A stretch of DNA of 21,138 bases from a virus: the IMG/VR virus record IMGVR_UViG_3300030329_001758, positions 1 through 21,138 of that record; one strand, written 5' to 3'. Below the pieces are notes generated by a model. The model was given only the letters and a program-made list of their open reading frames with translations, had not been told where the DNA came from and made no database searches. This document shows, one piece after another, positions 6,603 to 15,225 of the stretch. Position numbers and translations under genes: made by a program. Position 1 is the first letter of the stretch, and each line of letters opens with the position of its first letter.

Positions 6603-7691
6603 ATGGGCGTTTTTGGTGGAAAAGGTGGTGGTGGCGGTAGTCAAACCGTTACGAATGTTCAGGCACTTCCCCCTGAGTTAGCTGCACCACTTACGGCGGC
6701 TTATGCAAACTTCAATCCATTTCAACAGGCTTTTAATCAGGTTGGTGCATTTGATCCACGAGCAGCATTAGCTGGAACGGCTGGATTATCTGCTGGTGAA
6801 GACTTTGCAATCCAAGCGGCTAACAGTGCGTTGAGAACAAGACCAGCTTTCTTAGGTACTGCACAGCAAAACCTTGGTAGCTTGATGGACACCAGCGGAA
6901 CAAATGAATTTTTGCAAAGGCAGATTGATGATGCAATCGGCGATACTGTTGACAGGGTAAGCTCTCAATATGCTCTTGGTGGACGGCTAGGTTCTGACAC
7001 CTTTGCTGAAGCTCTGGGTGAGGGAATAACTAGCGCTGCTGCACCAGCACTTGCTCAAAACTTGCTAAATAATCAGCGCACCCAACTTGCAGCTATTAGC
7101 GCTGCACCTAGCTTACTTGGTGCAGATCAGGCGCTTATTTCACAAGCAGCACAGCTTGGCGCTCTTGAGCGTGGGATTGATCAGGCAAGAAAAGACGCGA
7201 TTGCGGCACAAGCCAATCAGCAAAACATACTCGATCAAAACGAACTTAACGCATATCTCAGCGCTGCTGGGTTGGGCAGTGGTTTGTTTGGAACAACTAC
7301 AACGCAATCTGGTGGTGGGCCAAGTGCAATTAACCAAGGATTAGGCGGTGCCTTAGCTGGCGCTGGTTTGGCTAATACAATCGGTTCTGCTGCCTTTAGC
7401 CCAGCGATGGGCGCTGGCATAGGCGGCGGTTTAGGCTTGCTGGGCTTTCTATCTGACCGACGCTTGAAGAAAGACATTAAGCAGATCGGCACACACGCGA
7501 ATGGCTTGGCAATGTATAGCTGGCAATGGAATGACGAAGCGCAAAGTCGTGGGTTTGATATTTACCCAACAGAAGGATTTATGGCGCAAGAGGCTAGAGA
7601 AGTTTATCCGCAACACGTTCATGTTCATCCATCTGGTTACTTGATGCTTGATTATGCGTCACTCAGCAACGAAACAATGGGGGCTGCGTAA
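6603..7691 (+). CDS. Gly-rich internal/tail protein with C-terminal S74 chaperone segment
   Basis: This 362-residue protein starts MGVFGGKGGGGGSQTV, and a glycine-rich N-terminus is frequent in podovirus ejection proteins. Residues 60-225 are Ala/Gln-rich helices. Residues about 245-283 form a Gly/Ala-rich hydrophobic stretch able to insert in a membrane. Immediately after this comes SDRRLKKDI (S284, K289), the start of a peptidase S74 intramolecular chaperone of about 75 residues; the Ser/Lys pair is spaced as in endosialidase chaperones. ATG 6603 is chosen over the upstream in-frame TTG because of AAGGA 13 nt upstream and the 1-nt gap after the previous stop. It could be an internal ejection protein or a trimeric tail protein. 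The short S74 domain without an obvious terminal coiled coil is unusual. Confidence 0.7.
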   Translation: MGVFGGKGGGGGSQTVTNVQALPPELAAPLTAAYANFNPFQQAFNQVGAFDPRAALAGTAGLSAGEDFAIQAANSALRTRPAFLGTAQQNLGSLMDTSGTNEFLQRQIDDAIGDTVDRVSSQYALGGRLGSDTFAEALGEGITSAAAPALAQNLLNNQRTQLAAISAAPSLLGADQALISQAAQLGALERGIDQARKDAIAAQANQQNILDQNELNAYLSAAGLGSGLFGTTTTQSGGGPSAINQGLGGALAGAGLANTIGSAAFSPAMGAGIGGGLGLLGFLSDRRLKKDIKQIGTHANGLAMYSWQWNDEAQSRGFDIYPTEGFMAQEAREVYPQHVHVHPSGYLMLDYASLSNETMGAA

Positions 7692-9430
7692 TGGGCATAT
7701 TTGATAGCTTCAATCAAAGGGTAACAGGGTTAGGCTTGCCGGGTGGTCTAGGCTTGCTGCAAGCTGGCACTGACATGCTAGGTGGCAAACAAATTGGTGA
7801 TGCTGTTCGTGGTGGCTTACAGACGTTTCAGGATGTTACTCAGCTAGACGAAGAACGTAAGCGTAAAGCGCTAGTGCAAGATTTGGTTTCCAAAGGTGGC
7901 TTTACACCGCAAGAGCAAGCGCTGATTTTAGCTAGTCAAAACCCTGCTGCTGTTGCTGCACAGATACGAGCGCAAAAGGCGGCGGCTGCGTTAGCTGCTT
8001 CTAAACCATTGACAAACCTTGGACAACTAAGAAGCGACTTAGAAAGAGGACTTATTTCCCCAGAGAATTATGACAAAGCCGTAGCTAAGTTAACCTTTAC
8101 CACACCAGTAAAGCCTACTGCACTTCAAGAGAAATCTGACCTTCTGACAAAAGCTGGAATACTACCGGGATCTGATGATTATAATCAAGCTTTGTTTGGC
8201 ATACCAAAGGACAAAGAAACAACTCTTGAGGAAAGAGATAGGCTTCTAAGGGCTGCTGGAATTACACCGGATAGTCCTGAGTATTTACAATCTATGTTTA
8301 ACATTACCCCAGACAAAGTATCCGCTTTTGCTGAAAAAGAGGCGGCTGTTCGTGCGGCTGGGTTTGAAGTGGGTTCTAAAGAGTACAATCAAGCTTTATT
8401 TAATATTAAAGATGATAAACCAAGTGTTTTCCAAGAAAAAATTACACAGCTTACAAATGATAAAGTAGAAGTTGGTTCGGCAGCTTGGAACCAAGCACTT
8501 TATGGTATTACGCCAAAAGCACCAATTTTTAGAGAGTTTGACGGTGATCTTTATAAAGTAAATGCTGAAGGTGGGCTTGATCTTGTTCAAAAGGGAACAA
8601 AAGACAGCAAATTTGTTACAGTTAATGGTAAGGTATTCCGTCAAGATGGTGAAAATCTTGTTGAAGTATTAGACGAGTCAAAACCAAAATCTGCAAACTT
8701 AATTAACTTACTTGCAACAAGAGATTTTACCTTAGACGGTCAGTTAATTAAGCAAGGACAAGTTTTTGCATTAGATAAAAATAGTCAAACAAACTTAATT
8801 AATCAGGCGACAAACCTTCAAACAGGTGGCGCAATCATAGCGCCAAGCGCAATTGAAAACATCACACGTTCACAAAATAATATTTTAGAAAACGTAGAAA
8901 AAATAATCAGTGAAACAGAAAGTAAGGTATCTGGTAAAGAATTTACCATTGGTACTGCTGCTGGTGGCGATATTAAGGGCGGTTTAGTTGATTTAGGTAA
9001 TGCTTTTCTTGGTTTTACTTTTGGTGTTCCTTTAAGCGAAGAAAGATCAAGGCAAGCTGCATTTATTGCTAATGCAAATAATCAAATAAAAATTCCAATG
9101 GTTAGAGCGCTTGCTCCAAGAGGTGCAAAATATGCTAGGGATGAAATTGATAAAATTATTCCACAATCAACAGATAGTAACCCGAAATTTGTTTCTAAGC
9201 TAAGACAAATATTGCCTGACGTTGAGATAACAATAAGAGAAGTTGCAAAAGAAATAGATGCTGAAGAGTCTGAAAAAGGATTGGGTACTGCGCTCGGTTT
9301 AAGAGGCCAATTAGAAAATTTGATTTCGTACAAAGTTAGTGCGGAAAAAGCTCTTCAAAACTACGACGCAAGTAATATCAAAACCGAAACCCAGAAAAAA
9401 GCTGACGAAATATTAGGGATAGGAAACTAA
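7691..9430 (+). CDS. Putative internal virion / ejection protein with four internal repeats
   Basis: This 579-residue protein starts MGIFDSFNQRVTGLGLPGGL at an ATG overlapping the previous stop (TAATG). Residues about 145-280 contain four degenerate repeats of roughly 33 residues, with cores GSDDYNQALFGI, DSPEYLQSMFNI, GSKEYNQALFNI and GSAAWNQALYGI. A KVNAEGGLDLVQKG beta region follows, then a long C-terminal helical region. It has no signal peptide, catalytic motif or strong membrane helix. It is in the position of the second of three large internal proteins of podoviruses, which leave the head ahead of DNA and span the cell envelope. That function is inferred from order, size and composition. 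The second half is visibly more AT-rich than the first. Confidence 0.65.
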   Translation: MGIFDSFNQRVTGLGLPGGLGLLQAGTDMLGGKQIGDAVRGGLQTFQDVTQLDEERKRKALVQDLVSKGGFTPQEQALILASQNPAAVAAQIRAQKAAAALAASKPLTNLGQLRSDLERGLISPENYDKAVAKLTFTTPVKPTALQEKSDLLTKAGILPGSDDYNQALFGIPKDKETTLEERDRLLRAAGITPDSPEYLQSMFNITPDKVSAFAEKEAAVRAAGFEVGSKEYNQALFNIKDDKPSVFQEKITQLTNDKVEVGSAAWNQALYGITPKAPIFREFDGDLYKVNAEGGLDLVQKGTKDSKFVTVNGKVFRQDGENLVEVLDESKPKSANLINLLATRDFTLDGQLIKQGQVFALDKNSQTNLINQATNLQTGGAIIAPSAIENITRSQNNILENVEKIISETESKVSGKEFTIGTAAGGDIKGGLVDLGNAFLGFTFGVPLSEERSRQAAFIANANNQIKIPMVRALAPRGAKYARDEIDKIIPQSTDSNPKFVSKLRQILPDVEITIREVAKEIDAEESEKGLGTALGLRGQLENLISYKVSAEKALQNYDASNIKTETQKKADEILGIGN

Positions 9431-12141
9431 TGGCTACCGCTGAAGAATATGCTAATTGGTTAGTTAATAACCAAGATAAAGCTGGAACTGAAGACTTTGA
9501 AACTGTCAGAAGAGCATACCTTGAAGTTAGACCGTCATCTGGCGTCAAAAAAGCAGGGGCGACACTCAAAGGATTCAACGTCGGCTTGGCTGACATTATT
9601 GGCGCTCCTGTTGATCTTTTAAACCAAGCACCGCGACTTTTAAACTTACTTCCAGGTGAGCAAGGCTTTCAACCAATCAGCGACAATCCAGTAGGCGGTT
9701 CTCAGTCTATCAGAAACACAATGTCAAACCTGTTTGATATTGGTTACAAAGATGTAACTGATTTACCAGCAGATCAACGGCCTTTCGCTGTTGGTGGTGA
9801 GGTTGTCGGACAAACGGCTGGAACGGTTTTACCTATCGCTGGTGCTGCACGAAATGTATCTGCTTTAAATGCACTTACGCAAACTGCACCTAAGTCGAAC
9901 GTAGGAGCAGAAATATTAGATACAGTTATTAAAACACAAGCAAGAAAGCCAGCTAGTACTGCTGGTGTAGAGGTAGGTTTAGGTGGATTTGCTGGTGTAG
10001 GCGCTGGGATAGCAGAACAGGTTGATCCTGGCGATCCGACCAGTCGTATGATTGGTGAGATTGGTGGCGCATTTTCACCTTTGGTAGTCACATCGACATT
10101 GCCTGATGCTATTAAAGGAATAAGCAGATTTTTAATGTCACGAACAGAAAAAGGTGTAGAAACTTCAGCGGCAAGACTTTTGCAAAAAGACTTAGTGGAC
10201 GCTGGCAGTGAGCCAGAAAGATTGGCTGCAATTCTCAGAGCAAGCGGCGATACTAGCCAAACATCTGCACAAATCACTGGTGATGAAAGATTACTCGCTA
10301 TTGAAAATCAGCTTGTGTCGGACAGTGCAACATTAAGCGATGATGTTGCCAAGCAAACAAAGGAAGCTATCGGTGAGTTAAATGCAGCTTATCGTCAGGC
10401 AATAACAAGCGGTGATCCTGAGTTGGTTCGACAAGCTGCTGAAGCTAGACGTGAATACATATTAGCTCTTGTAAAAGGTCGGGCAGAAGACGCTGAGAAA
10501 AAAGCACAACAGATTGCAAGCACGACGCTTAGAACAACAGACCCAAATGCAGCAAATGTAAGAGCCAGAGAAATACTAGACCAAGAGCTTGAGATTGCTA
10601 GAGCTACAGAAACCCAACTTTGGACTGCTGTTAAACGTGATGTAAACGTATCTGCTGATAAGTTTCTTGCCAAGTTTGATGAACTCAAAGGTGAACTGAC
10701 TGTTGGCGAAAGTCTACCAGAGCCAGTTACAGCGTTAGCAAAAAGTATTAGTAAAACAGGTGAGACAACATCTGGTGATTTGCTAAGAGCAAGAAGCCGT
10801 TACTTAGAGAGAGCAAGAGAAGCTAGAGCTAATAAAAAGTTTGGCGATGCTAGACGTTTTCAACAACTTGCCGACGCTATGCTTGATGATCTGGATAGCG
10901 TGGTGGGTGAAGCTGCAACAACAGCAAGAGCGTTTTCACGAGAGTTAAACAAAAACTTTACACAAGGTTATATTGGTCGAACACTTGGCTTCGAAGGTGA
11001 TGGCTCACTCAGGGTAGCTCCAGAGCGTACTATTGAGTCTGCTGTTACTGGTTCAGACGTACAGCAAAGGTTAAACTTGCAAGCTCAACAAGCGGCTGCT
11101 GGGGGATCACAAGTTTTAGATACAGCAAATGCTGAAACACTCGCTAGGCTTGGCGTTGACCCAAGTTTGCTTGGCGGTCAAGCGGATGCACTTCTACAGC
11201 AACAACAAGACTTTTTCACTAATCTTGCTGCACGAACCACAAACTTTGACGGTTCAGTAAATCCGGACAAACTGCAAAACTTCATCAACAACAACGCTGA
11301 TACTTTGCGATCTTTGGGCTTAGAAGACGCGCTAACAAATGTTACTGCCCAGCGCAGATTAGCGGATCGTGTTGCTGCAAGCGCACAAAGAGCTAACAAA
11401 TTTGTTGATCAAAAATCTGCTGCTGCAAGAATACTTAAAGTAAACAACGTAAACGAAGCGATTGCTTCAGCCTTACGGTCTGGCAACGTCAATCAACAAA
11501 TACAAGACTATGCAAACTTAGCTAAAGCTGCTGCACGACGAGATAACAATCCAGCCGTACTTGATGGCTTACGATATGGCATTTACGAAACGCTGCTGGA
11601 CTCGGCGACCATACCAACTTCTGGGTTAATCTCAGGCAATCGCCTTGAATTGCTATTGAATGCTAAGTCTGGCGGTAAAACACTGAAGAAAACACTGGTG
11701 GACACTGGTGCGATTACGTCCGGTCAGGCAAACAACATTGATCGACTAATTAAGAAAACTAAGCAGTTTGAGGCGGCACTGGCAAACACCAGCAGAGCCG
11801 AAGACTTGCTTGGTGGTGAAGACATATTCTTTGATCTACTGCTACGTGTAGGTGGTGCAAACATAGGTTCTATGGGTGCTTTATCACAGGCAACAGGCAC
11901 ACCGTTGGTATTAGCTGGCGCTGGTGTTCGAGCTTCTCAGAGGTTTTTTGATAAGTTGCCTAGATTAGCAGTGAAAGGTGTTCTTGCTGAAGCGGTAAAA
12001 AATCCAAAGCTCATGGCAACGCTTTTAGAAAAACCAGTAGGGATCAAAGCCACAAATTTACGCAACAAACGTCTAAATGCAATTCTGGTTCAGGCTGGCA
12101 TTTTGGATGGCTCAGAAATTCTTGAAGAGGAAAACAACTAA
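9430..12141 (+). CDS. Large putative internal virion / DNA-ejection protein
   Basis: This is the longest gene in the window (903 residues). It opens with EYANWLVNNQDKAGTEDFET, a short helical motif often found at the start of phage internal virion or large polyvalent proteins. A region near residues 130-220 is rich in Gly/Ala and hydrophobic (VGQTAGTVLPIAGAAR, VGLGGFAGVGAGIAEQ) and could cross membranes. Residues about 230-720 are almost entirely amphipathic helix. Near the C-terminus there is a further Gly/Ala hydrophobic segment (about 815-850). No transglycosylase or protease motif was recognised. Overlaps at both ends (TAATG) place it in the same translational unit as its neighbours. An ejection-channel role is inferred. 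Confidence 0.7.
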   Translation: MATAEEYANWLVNNQDKAGTEDFETVRRAYLEVRPSSGVKKAGATLKGFNVGLADIIGAPVDLLNQAPRLLNLLPGEQGFQPISDNPVGGSQSIRNTMSNLFDIGYKDVTDLPADQRPFAVGGEVVGQTAGTVLPIAGAARNVSALNALTQTAPKSNVGAEILDTVIKTQARKPASTAGVEVGLGGFAGVGAGIAEQVDPGDPTSRMIGEIGGAFSPLVVTSTLPDAIKGISRFLMSRTEKGVETSAARLLQKDLVDAGSEPERLAAILRASGDTSQTSAQITGDERLLAIENQLVSDSATLSDDVAKQTKEAIGELNAAYRQAITSGDPELVRQAAEARREYILALVKGRAEDAEKKAQQIASTTLRTTDPNAANVRAREILDQELEIARATETQLWTAVKRDVNVSADKFLAKFDELKGELTVGESLPEPVTALAKSISKTGETTSGDLLRARSRYLERAREARANKKFGDARRFQQLADAMLDDLDSVVGEAATTARAFSRELNKNFTQGYIGRTLGFEGDGSLRVAPERTIESAVTGSDVQQRLNLQAQQAAAGGSQVLDTANAETLARLGVDPSLLGGQADALLQQQQDFFTNLAARTTNFDGSVNPDKLQNFINNNADTLRSLGLEDALTNVTAQRRLADRVAASAQRANKFVDQKSAAARILKVNNVNEAIASALRSGNVNQQIQDYANLAKAAARRDNNPAVLDGLRYGIYETLLDSATIPTSGLISGNRLELLLNAKSGGKTLKKTLVDTGAITSGQANNIDRLIKKTKQFEAALANTSRAEDLLGGEDIFFDLLLRVGGANIGSMGALSQATGTPLVLAGAGVRASQRFFDKLPRLAVKGVLAEAVKNPKLMATLLEKPVGIKATNLRNKRLNAILVQAGILDGSEILEEENN

Positions 12142-13562
12142 TGGCAAAAACTAAGATAAGCGAATACGACGCAACGGCCGCTAACAACACGGACATTGAC
12201 AGCATTAACATCGCTGAAAACTGCGCTCCGTCTGGTATAAATAACGCTATTCGTCAATTAATGGCTCACCTGAAGACTGAGTTTTTCAAGACAGGTTCAG
12301 ACAACACATCCCTTGGCGACACAGCGCTAGACAGCTTGGATGGTTCAAGTCCAGGTGGTAATAATACTGCGCTTGGCTCTGGTGCGCTGACTGCATTAAC
12401 TACTGGAAATGATAACGTAGCTGTAGGTTTTGAGGCATTAAAAACAGATACACTAGGAGATAGAAATGTTGCGATTGGACTTCGAGCATTAAAAACTCAA
12501 AACTTTACTACAAGTACAGCTAGTTACAACACTGCTATAGGATATGCAGCAGGGTTGGAGGTTACAACAGGACAAAGTAACACTATTGTAGGTGGATTAG
12601 CAGGAGATGCTTTAACCACTGGAAGTTTAAATACATTTGTTGGTACTGCCGCAGGTTCAGCTACAGATGATGGTGCTAGTAACACAGCAGTAGGTGCATT
12701 TGCTCTTGATGCAGGTAACTGTGGAGATAATAATACTGCTATAGGTGCAGGTGCTTTAGGAGATTCATCTCACACAGGTACAGACAATACTGCTGTTGGT
12801 AAAGATGCAGGTAATGCAATCACTACTGGCACCAAGAACACTATCCTTGGATGCTTCAACGGCAACCAAAACAGCCTAGACCTAACTACTTCAAGCAATA
12901 ATATTATGTTGTCTGATGGAGATGGTAATCCTAGATTTTGGATAAATAGTAATGGTGCTGTGAGTGCTACTGCAAACGGAGTAACTCATCCCACAGGTAC
13001 ACAAAGTTATCACATGTTTAAAAATAGCGCTTCGGGCACTTACACATTGATGGCTAGAAATGGAAGTGCTAGTCCGGGTGCCCACTATATGAGTGAGCTT
13101 CAGTTTTCAGGAGCAGCACCAAATAATACAACAGCTAAGTTTTTACAATGTCGTGATACTGGTGGTGCAAGATTAGACATTGAAAGCAATGGAGATGTTA
13201 AAAATGCAAATAATACTTACGGTGCTATTTCAGATGAGAAATTAAAAGAAAATATAGTTGATAGTGGGTCACAATGGGCTGATATTAAAGCGGTTAAGGT
13301 TCGAAAGTATAGCTTTAAAGCAGACGAGCTAGATGCTGCTAATAAAATAGGTGTTATCGCACAAGAGCTAGAAGCCTCTGGTATGAACGGTCTTGTTGAT
13401 ACTCAAAAAGACCTAAATTTAGAAACAAGAGAAGAGTTAGGTACAGAAACTAAGTCTGTTAAATACTCTGTTCTTTACATGAAAGCAGTTAAAGCATTGC
13501 AGGAAGCAATGGCTAGGATAGAAACGCTAGAAACAAAAGTAGCGGCTCTTGAAGCCGAATAA
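12141..13562 (+). CDS. Tail fibre with YadA-head-like repeats and S74 intramolecular chaperone
   Basis: This 473-residue protein is a probable trimeric receptor-binding fibre. Residues 1-60 form the N-terminal virion-attachment region (KTKISEYDATAANNTDIDSI). Residues about 70-240 carry repeated NTAxG motifs (NTALG, NVAVG, NTAIG, NTFVG, NTAVG, NTILG) at about 14-25-residue spacing, as in YadA-like adhesin heads. A central variable region follows. The peptidase S74 domain starts at ISDEKLKENI with nucleophile S364 and K369, spaced as the Ser/Lys dyad of endosialidase chaperones, so self-cleavage before S364 is expected after trimerisation. The end is a short coiled coil (RIETLETKVAALEAE). Base composition shifts toward AT in the middle, consistent with exchange of receptor-binding parts. 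Confidence 0.88.
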   Translation: MAKTKISEYDATAANNTDIDSINIAENCAPSGINNAIRQLMAHLKTEFFKTGSDNTSLGDTALDSLDGSSPGGNNTALGSGALTALTTGNDNVAVGFEALKTDTLGDRNVAIGLRALKTQNFTTSTASYNTAIGYAAGLEVTTGQSNTIVGGLAGDALTTGSLNTFVGTAAGSATDDGASNTAVGAFALDAGNCGDNNTAIGAGALGDSSHTGTDNTAVGKDAGNAITTGTKNTILGCFNGNQNSLDLTTSSNNIMLSDGDGNPRFWINSNGAVSATANGVTHPTGTQSYHMFKNSASGTYTLMARNGSASPGAHYMSELQFSGAAPNNTTAKFLQCRDTGGARLDIESNGDVKNANNTYGAISDEKLKENIVDSGSQWADIKAVKVRKYSFKADELDAANKIGVIAQELEASGMNGLVDTQKDLNLETREELGTETKSVKYSVLYMKAVKALQEAMARIETLETKVAALEAE

Positions 13563-13588
13563 TAACCCCCCAAACATAGGAGACTTAC

Positions 13589-13807
13589 ATGGGAAAAGAT
13601 AAAAAAACCCCCATAAACGTCAACAACAAGGAATACTTTGTGGAAGACTTTAACGAAACTCAATCAGCAGCATTTAACCATATTCAAGACTTAGACAGAA
13701 AGCTTGCAAGCGCTCAGTTTAACTTAGATCAAATGACAGTAGGTCGTGAGGCTTTCGTCAAAATGCTTGCTGGTTCGCTGGAAGAAGACACAGCAAAGGT
13801 TAATTAA
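13589..13807 (+). CDS. Small conserved phage protein of unknown function
   Basis: This 72-residue soluble protein begins MGKDKKTPINVNNKEYFVED. A short beta segment (NVNNKEYFVEDF) is followed by a single long helix with heptad character (SAAFNHIQDLDRKLASAQFN). Proteins of this size and pattern are common after fibre genes in marine phages. It has a TAGGAGA ribosome site and lies 26 nt after the fibre stop. Its TAA overlaps the next ATG (13805-13809). There is no membrane segment, unlike its downstream neighbours. The function is unknown. Confidence 0.8.
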   Translation: MGKDKKTPINVNNKEYFVEDFNETQSAAFNHIQDLDRKLASAQFNLDQMTVGREAFVKMLAGSLEEDTAKVN

Positions 13808-13998
13808 TGGATAAACGAACAGTATCATCCGCGCATGAAAGGATAGACAGCATGGAAAAGCAATTAGTAGCATTGCAAACTACCGTTGATCTACAAATGC
13901 GTGATCTGTTCAACCGGGTAAAACGCCTGGAGTATATCTATATAGCCACATCTGGGTTTATTATTGTGCTTCTGCTGAGAATGACGCTCGTAGGCTAA
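13807..13998 (+). CDS. Small membrane protein with N-terminal coiled coil (XhlA-like)
   Basis: This 63-residue protein consists of a helical coiled-coil N-terminus (AHERIDSMEKQLVALQTTVD, then MRDLFNRVKRLE) and a single C-terminal membrane helix (YIYIATSGFIIVLLLRMTLV). This is the layout of XhlA-type phage membrane proteins that assist holins. It begins at ATG overlapping the upstream TAA. Its position at the head of the lysis region supports a lysis-accessory role. Whether it is the holin itself is unlikely, because a better three-helix holin is encoded at 15433. Confidence 0.75.
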   Translation: MDKRTVSSAHERIDSMEKQLVALQTTVDLQMRDLFNRVKRLEYIYIATSGFIIVLLLRMTLVG

Positions 13999-14001
13999 GC
14001 C

Positions 14002-14412
14002 ATGTCAGATAAGTTGCCAAAAGTATCAATCGCGGTTGTGGGTGTAGTGATCGCGCAAATAGGTGGTTTTATTTGGTGGACAGCACAACAGGCAAGTACC
14101 ATCGCAAACCTGGAAGAAACGGTAAACGTACTGACAGTAGAGAACAACGCGACTGACCGCACAAATCTAATTAGGGATGTGGAACATAATACGGAACAAA
14201 TTGAAGATCTCATTGATTATATTGTCGAACTTGAGGAGGAAGGCGAGGAAACTTTATCGGACGTGATGTCAGAATTTGACGATGTCTACGAAACACAAGA
14301 GGGTTTCTTACTTCAGTTTAACCAAATCGTAAAACTACAAGCTAGAGTGAAGACCCTAGAAAACACATTGGAATTTTTGGCAAGACGACCATCTTTATCT
14401 GACGGACGATAA
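14002..14412 (+). CDS. Membrane-anchored coiled-coil protein, possible inner-membrane spanin-like factor
   Basis: This 136-residue protein has one N-terminal membrane helix (VSIAVVGVVIAQIGGFIWW, residues 8-26) and a long acidic coiled coil (ASTIANLEETVNVLTVENN, HNTEQIEDLIDYIVELEEE, LQARVKTLENTLEFLA). This type II layout (short cytoplasmic start, coiled coil outside the inner membrane) is that of i-spanins, but no o-spanin lipoprotein with a lipobox was seen nearby. It is in the lysis cassette and separated from its neighbours by 3-4 nt. The role in lysis is inferred from topology and context; virion-associated membrane proteins are an alternative. Confidence 0.75.
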   Translation: MSDKLPKVSIAVVGVVIAQIGGFIWWTAQQASTIANLEETVNVLTVENNATDRTNLIRDVEHNTEQIEDLIDYIVELEEEGEETLSDVMSEFDDVYETQEGFLLQFNQIVKLQARVKTLENTLEFLARRPSLSDGR

Positions 14413-14415
14413 GTC

Positions 14416-14871
14416 ATGGAAGTATTAACGATCCTTGCGAGCGTCAAGGCTGGGCTTGCCGCCGGAAAATCTGTTGCTGGTTTATCAAAACAAATAGGTC
14501 AGTTTTTCGATGCAACGGACGCAGCTAAGAAAACGCTACAGAAAAAAGGTATCTCAGGCAAAAGCGTAAACGCAACCGCATTAGATCGTTGGGCAAAGGT
14601 ACGTCAAGCCGCTGAAGCCGAGGCCGAACTTCAGGAGTGGATCACCCAAACCTATGGCAGAAGCAAGTGGTTAGAGCTTCTTAAAATACGCAAAGAAGTC
14701 TTAGCAGAAAAACGCGAAGCTGAAGCGCAAGCCAGAAGAGATCAGATAGCACAACAAGAGCTAATGATTACGGTCGTGGGTATACTCGTCTTGTTGATTT
14801 TTACGTTCATAGGAGCCGCTGGTTTTTTGCACTATAATAAATGGATCGACCTAACGGATTGGCTACCATGA
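14416..14871 (+). CDS. C-terminally membrane-anchored helical protein, unknown function
   Basis: This 151-residue protein resembles a family frequent in marine phages near lysis genes. The N-terminus is a Gly/Ala-rich amphipathic segment (VKAGLAAGKSVAGLSKQIGQ). The middle is basic helix (KWLELLKIRKEVLAEKREAE). One membrane helix (LMITVVGILVLLIFTFIGAA, about 117-139) precedes a short WIDLTDWLP tail. The stop overlaps the next ATG as ATGA (14868-14871). No catalytic residues are visible. Its function is unknown; it may be a holin accessory or a virion membrane component. Confidence 0.75.
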   Translation: MEVLTILASVKAGLAAGKSVAGLSKQIGQFFDATDAAKKTLQKKGISGKSVNATALDRWAKVRQAAEAEAELQEWITQTYGRSKWLELLKIRKEVLAEKREAEAQARRDQIAQQELMITVVGILVLLIFTFIGAAGFLHYNKWIDLTDWLP

Positions 14872-15044
14872 TCTACGTTCTTGTCTTTCTGCATTTCGTA
14901 AACACTGACCACCTAAAGTATTACCAGGTGGGGTCTTCATACGCAGACCTGAAAGAATGTGAGGTTGAAATGATGAAAGCTAAACAAGCGCTCGTCATAC
15001 ATAAATCTCAGACCGTTGTTTGCCTTGAAGTTGCTGGAAATTAA
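14868..15044 (+). CDS. Small secreted or membrane-tethered two-cysteine protein
   Basis: This 58-residue protein begins MIYVLVFLHFVNTDHLKYYQ, a short hydrophobic start that resembles an uncleaved signal or anchor. It continues as a small domain with two cysteines (LKECEVEM and VVCLEVAGN) that could form a disulfide outside the cytoplasm. There is no lipobox Cys after the hydrophobic segment, so it is not an obvious outer spanin. ATG 14868 was chosen because it overlaps the upstream stop as ATGA; an in-frame ATG at 14841 would add nine residues within the previous gene. Its role in the lysis cassette is inferred only from context. Confidence 0.65.
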   Translation: MIYVLVFLHFVNTDHLKYYQVGSSYADLKECEVEMMKAKQALVIHKSQTVVCLEVAGN

Positions 15045-15225
15045 ACACAACCGCTTTGTTGTTTACGACGATAACGGCAAGGTCGTGATTATAACCTCAG
15101 ATAGCAAAGTATTAAGGAAGGTAATCGAAAATGCCAAAAGCGAAGTACGACCTCAACGACAACGGAAAAATAGACCCCGACGAAAGAGCAATAATGCTCG
15201 AAGACCGTCGAAGAATAATGATTGA
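15016..15225 (+). CDS. Possible small basic protein overlapping the next gene
   Basis: This reading frame of 69 codons fills the 86-nt gap between two confident genes. Its first half (LLEIKHNRFVVYDDNGKVVI, ITSDSKVLRKVIENAK) looks like a real small alpha/beta fold. Its last 30 residues are Arg/Asn/Lys-rich and lie inside the next gene (overlap 15131-15225). Only TTG starts are available (15016, 15025, 15031), with no strong ribosome site. It could be a genuine short gene with a basic tail, or a broken remnant. Confidence is limited. Confidence 0.45.
   Translation: MFALKLLEIKHNRFVVYDDNGKVVIITSDSKVLRKVIENAKSEVRPQRQRKNRPRRKSNNARRPSKNND

Noticed and set aside
9774-10277. Minus-strand 167-residue ORF
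   Set aside because: It lies wholly inside the 903-residue ejection protein gene and has a random-looking composition.
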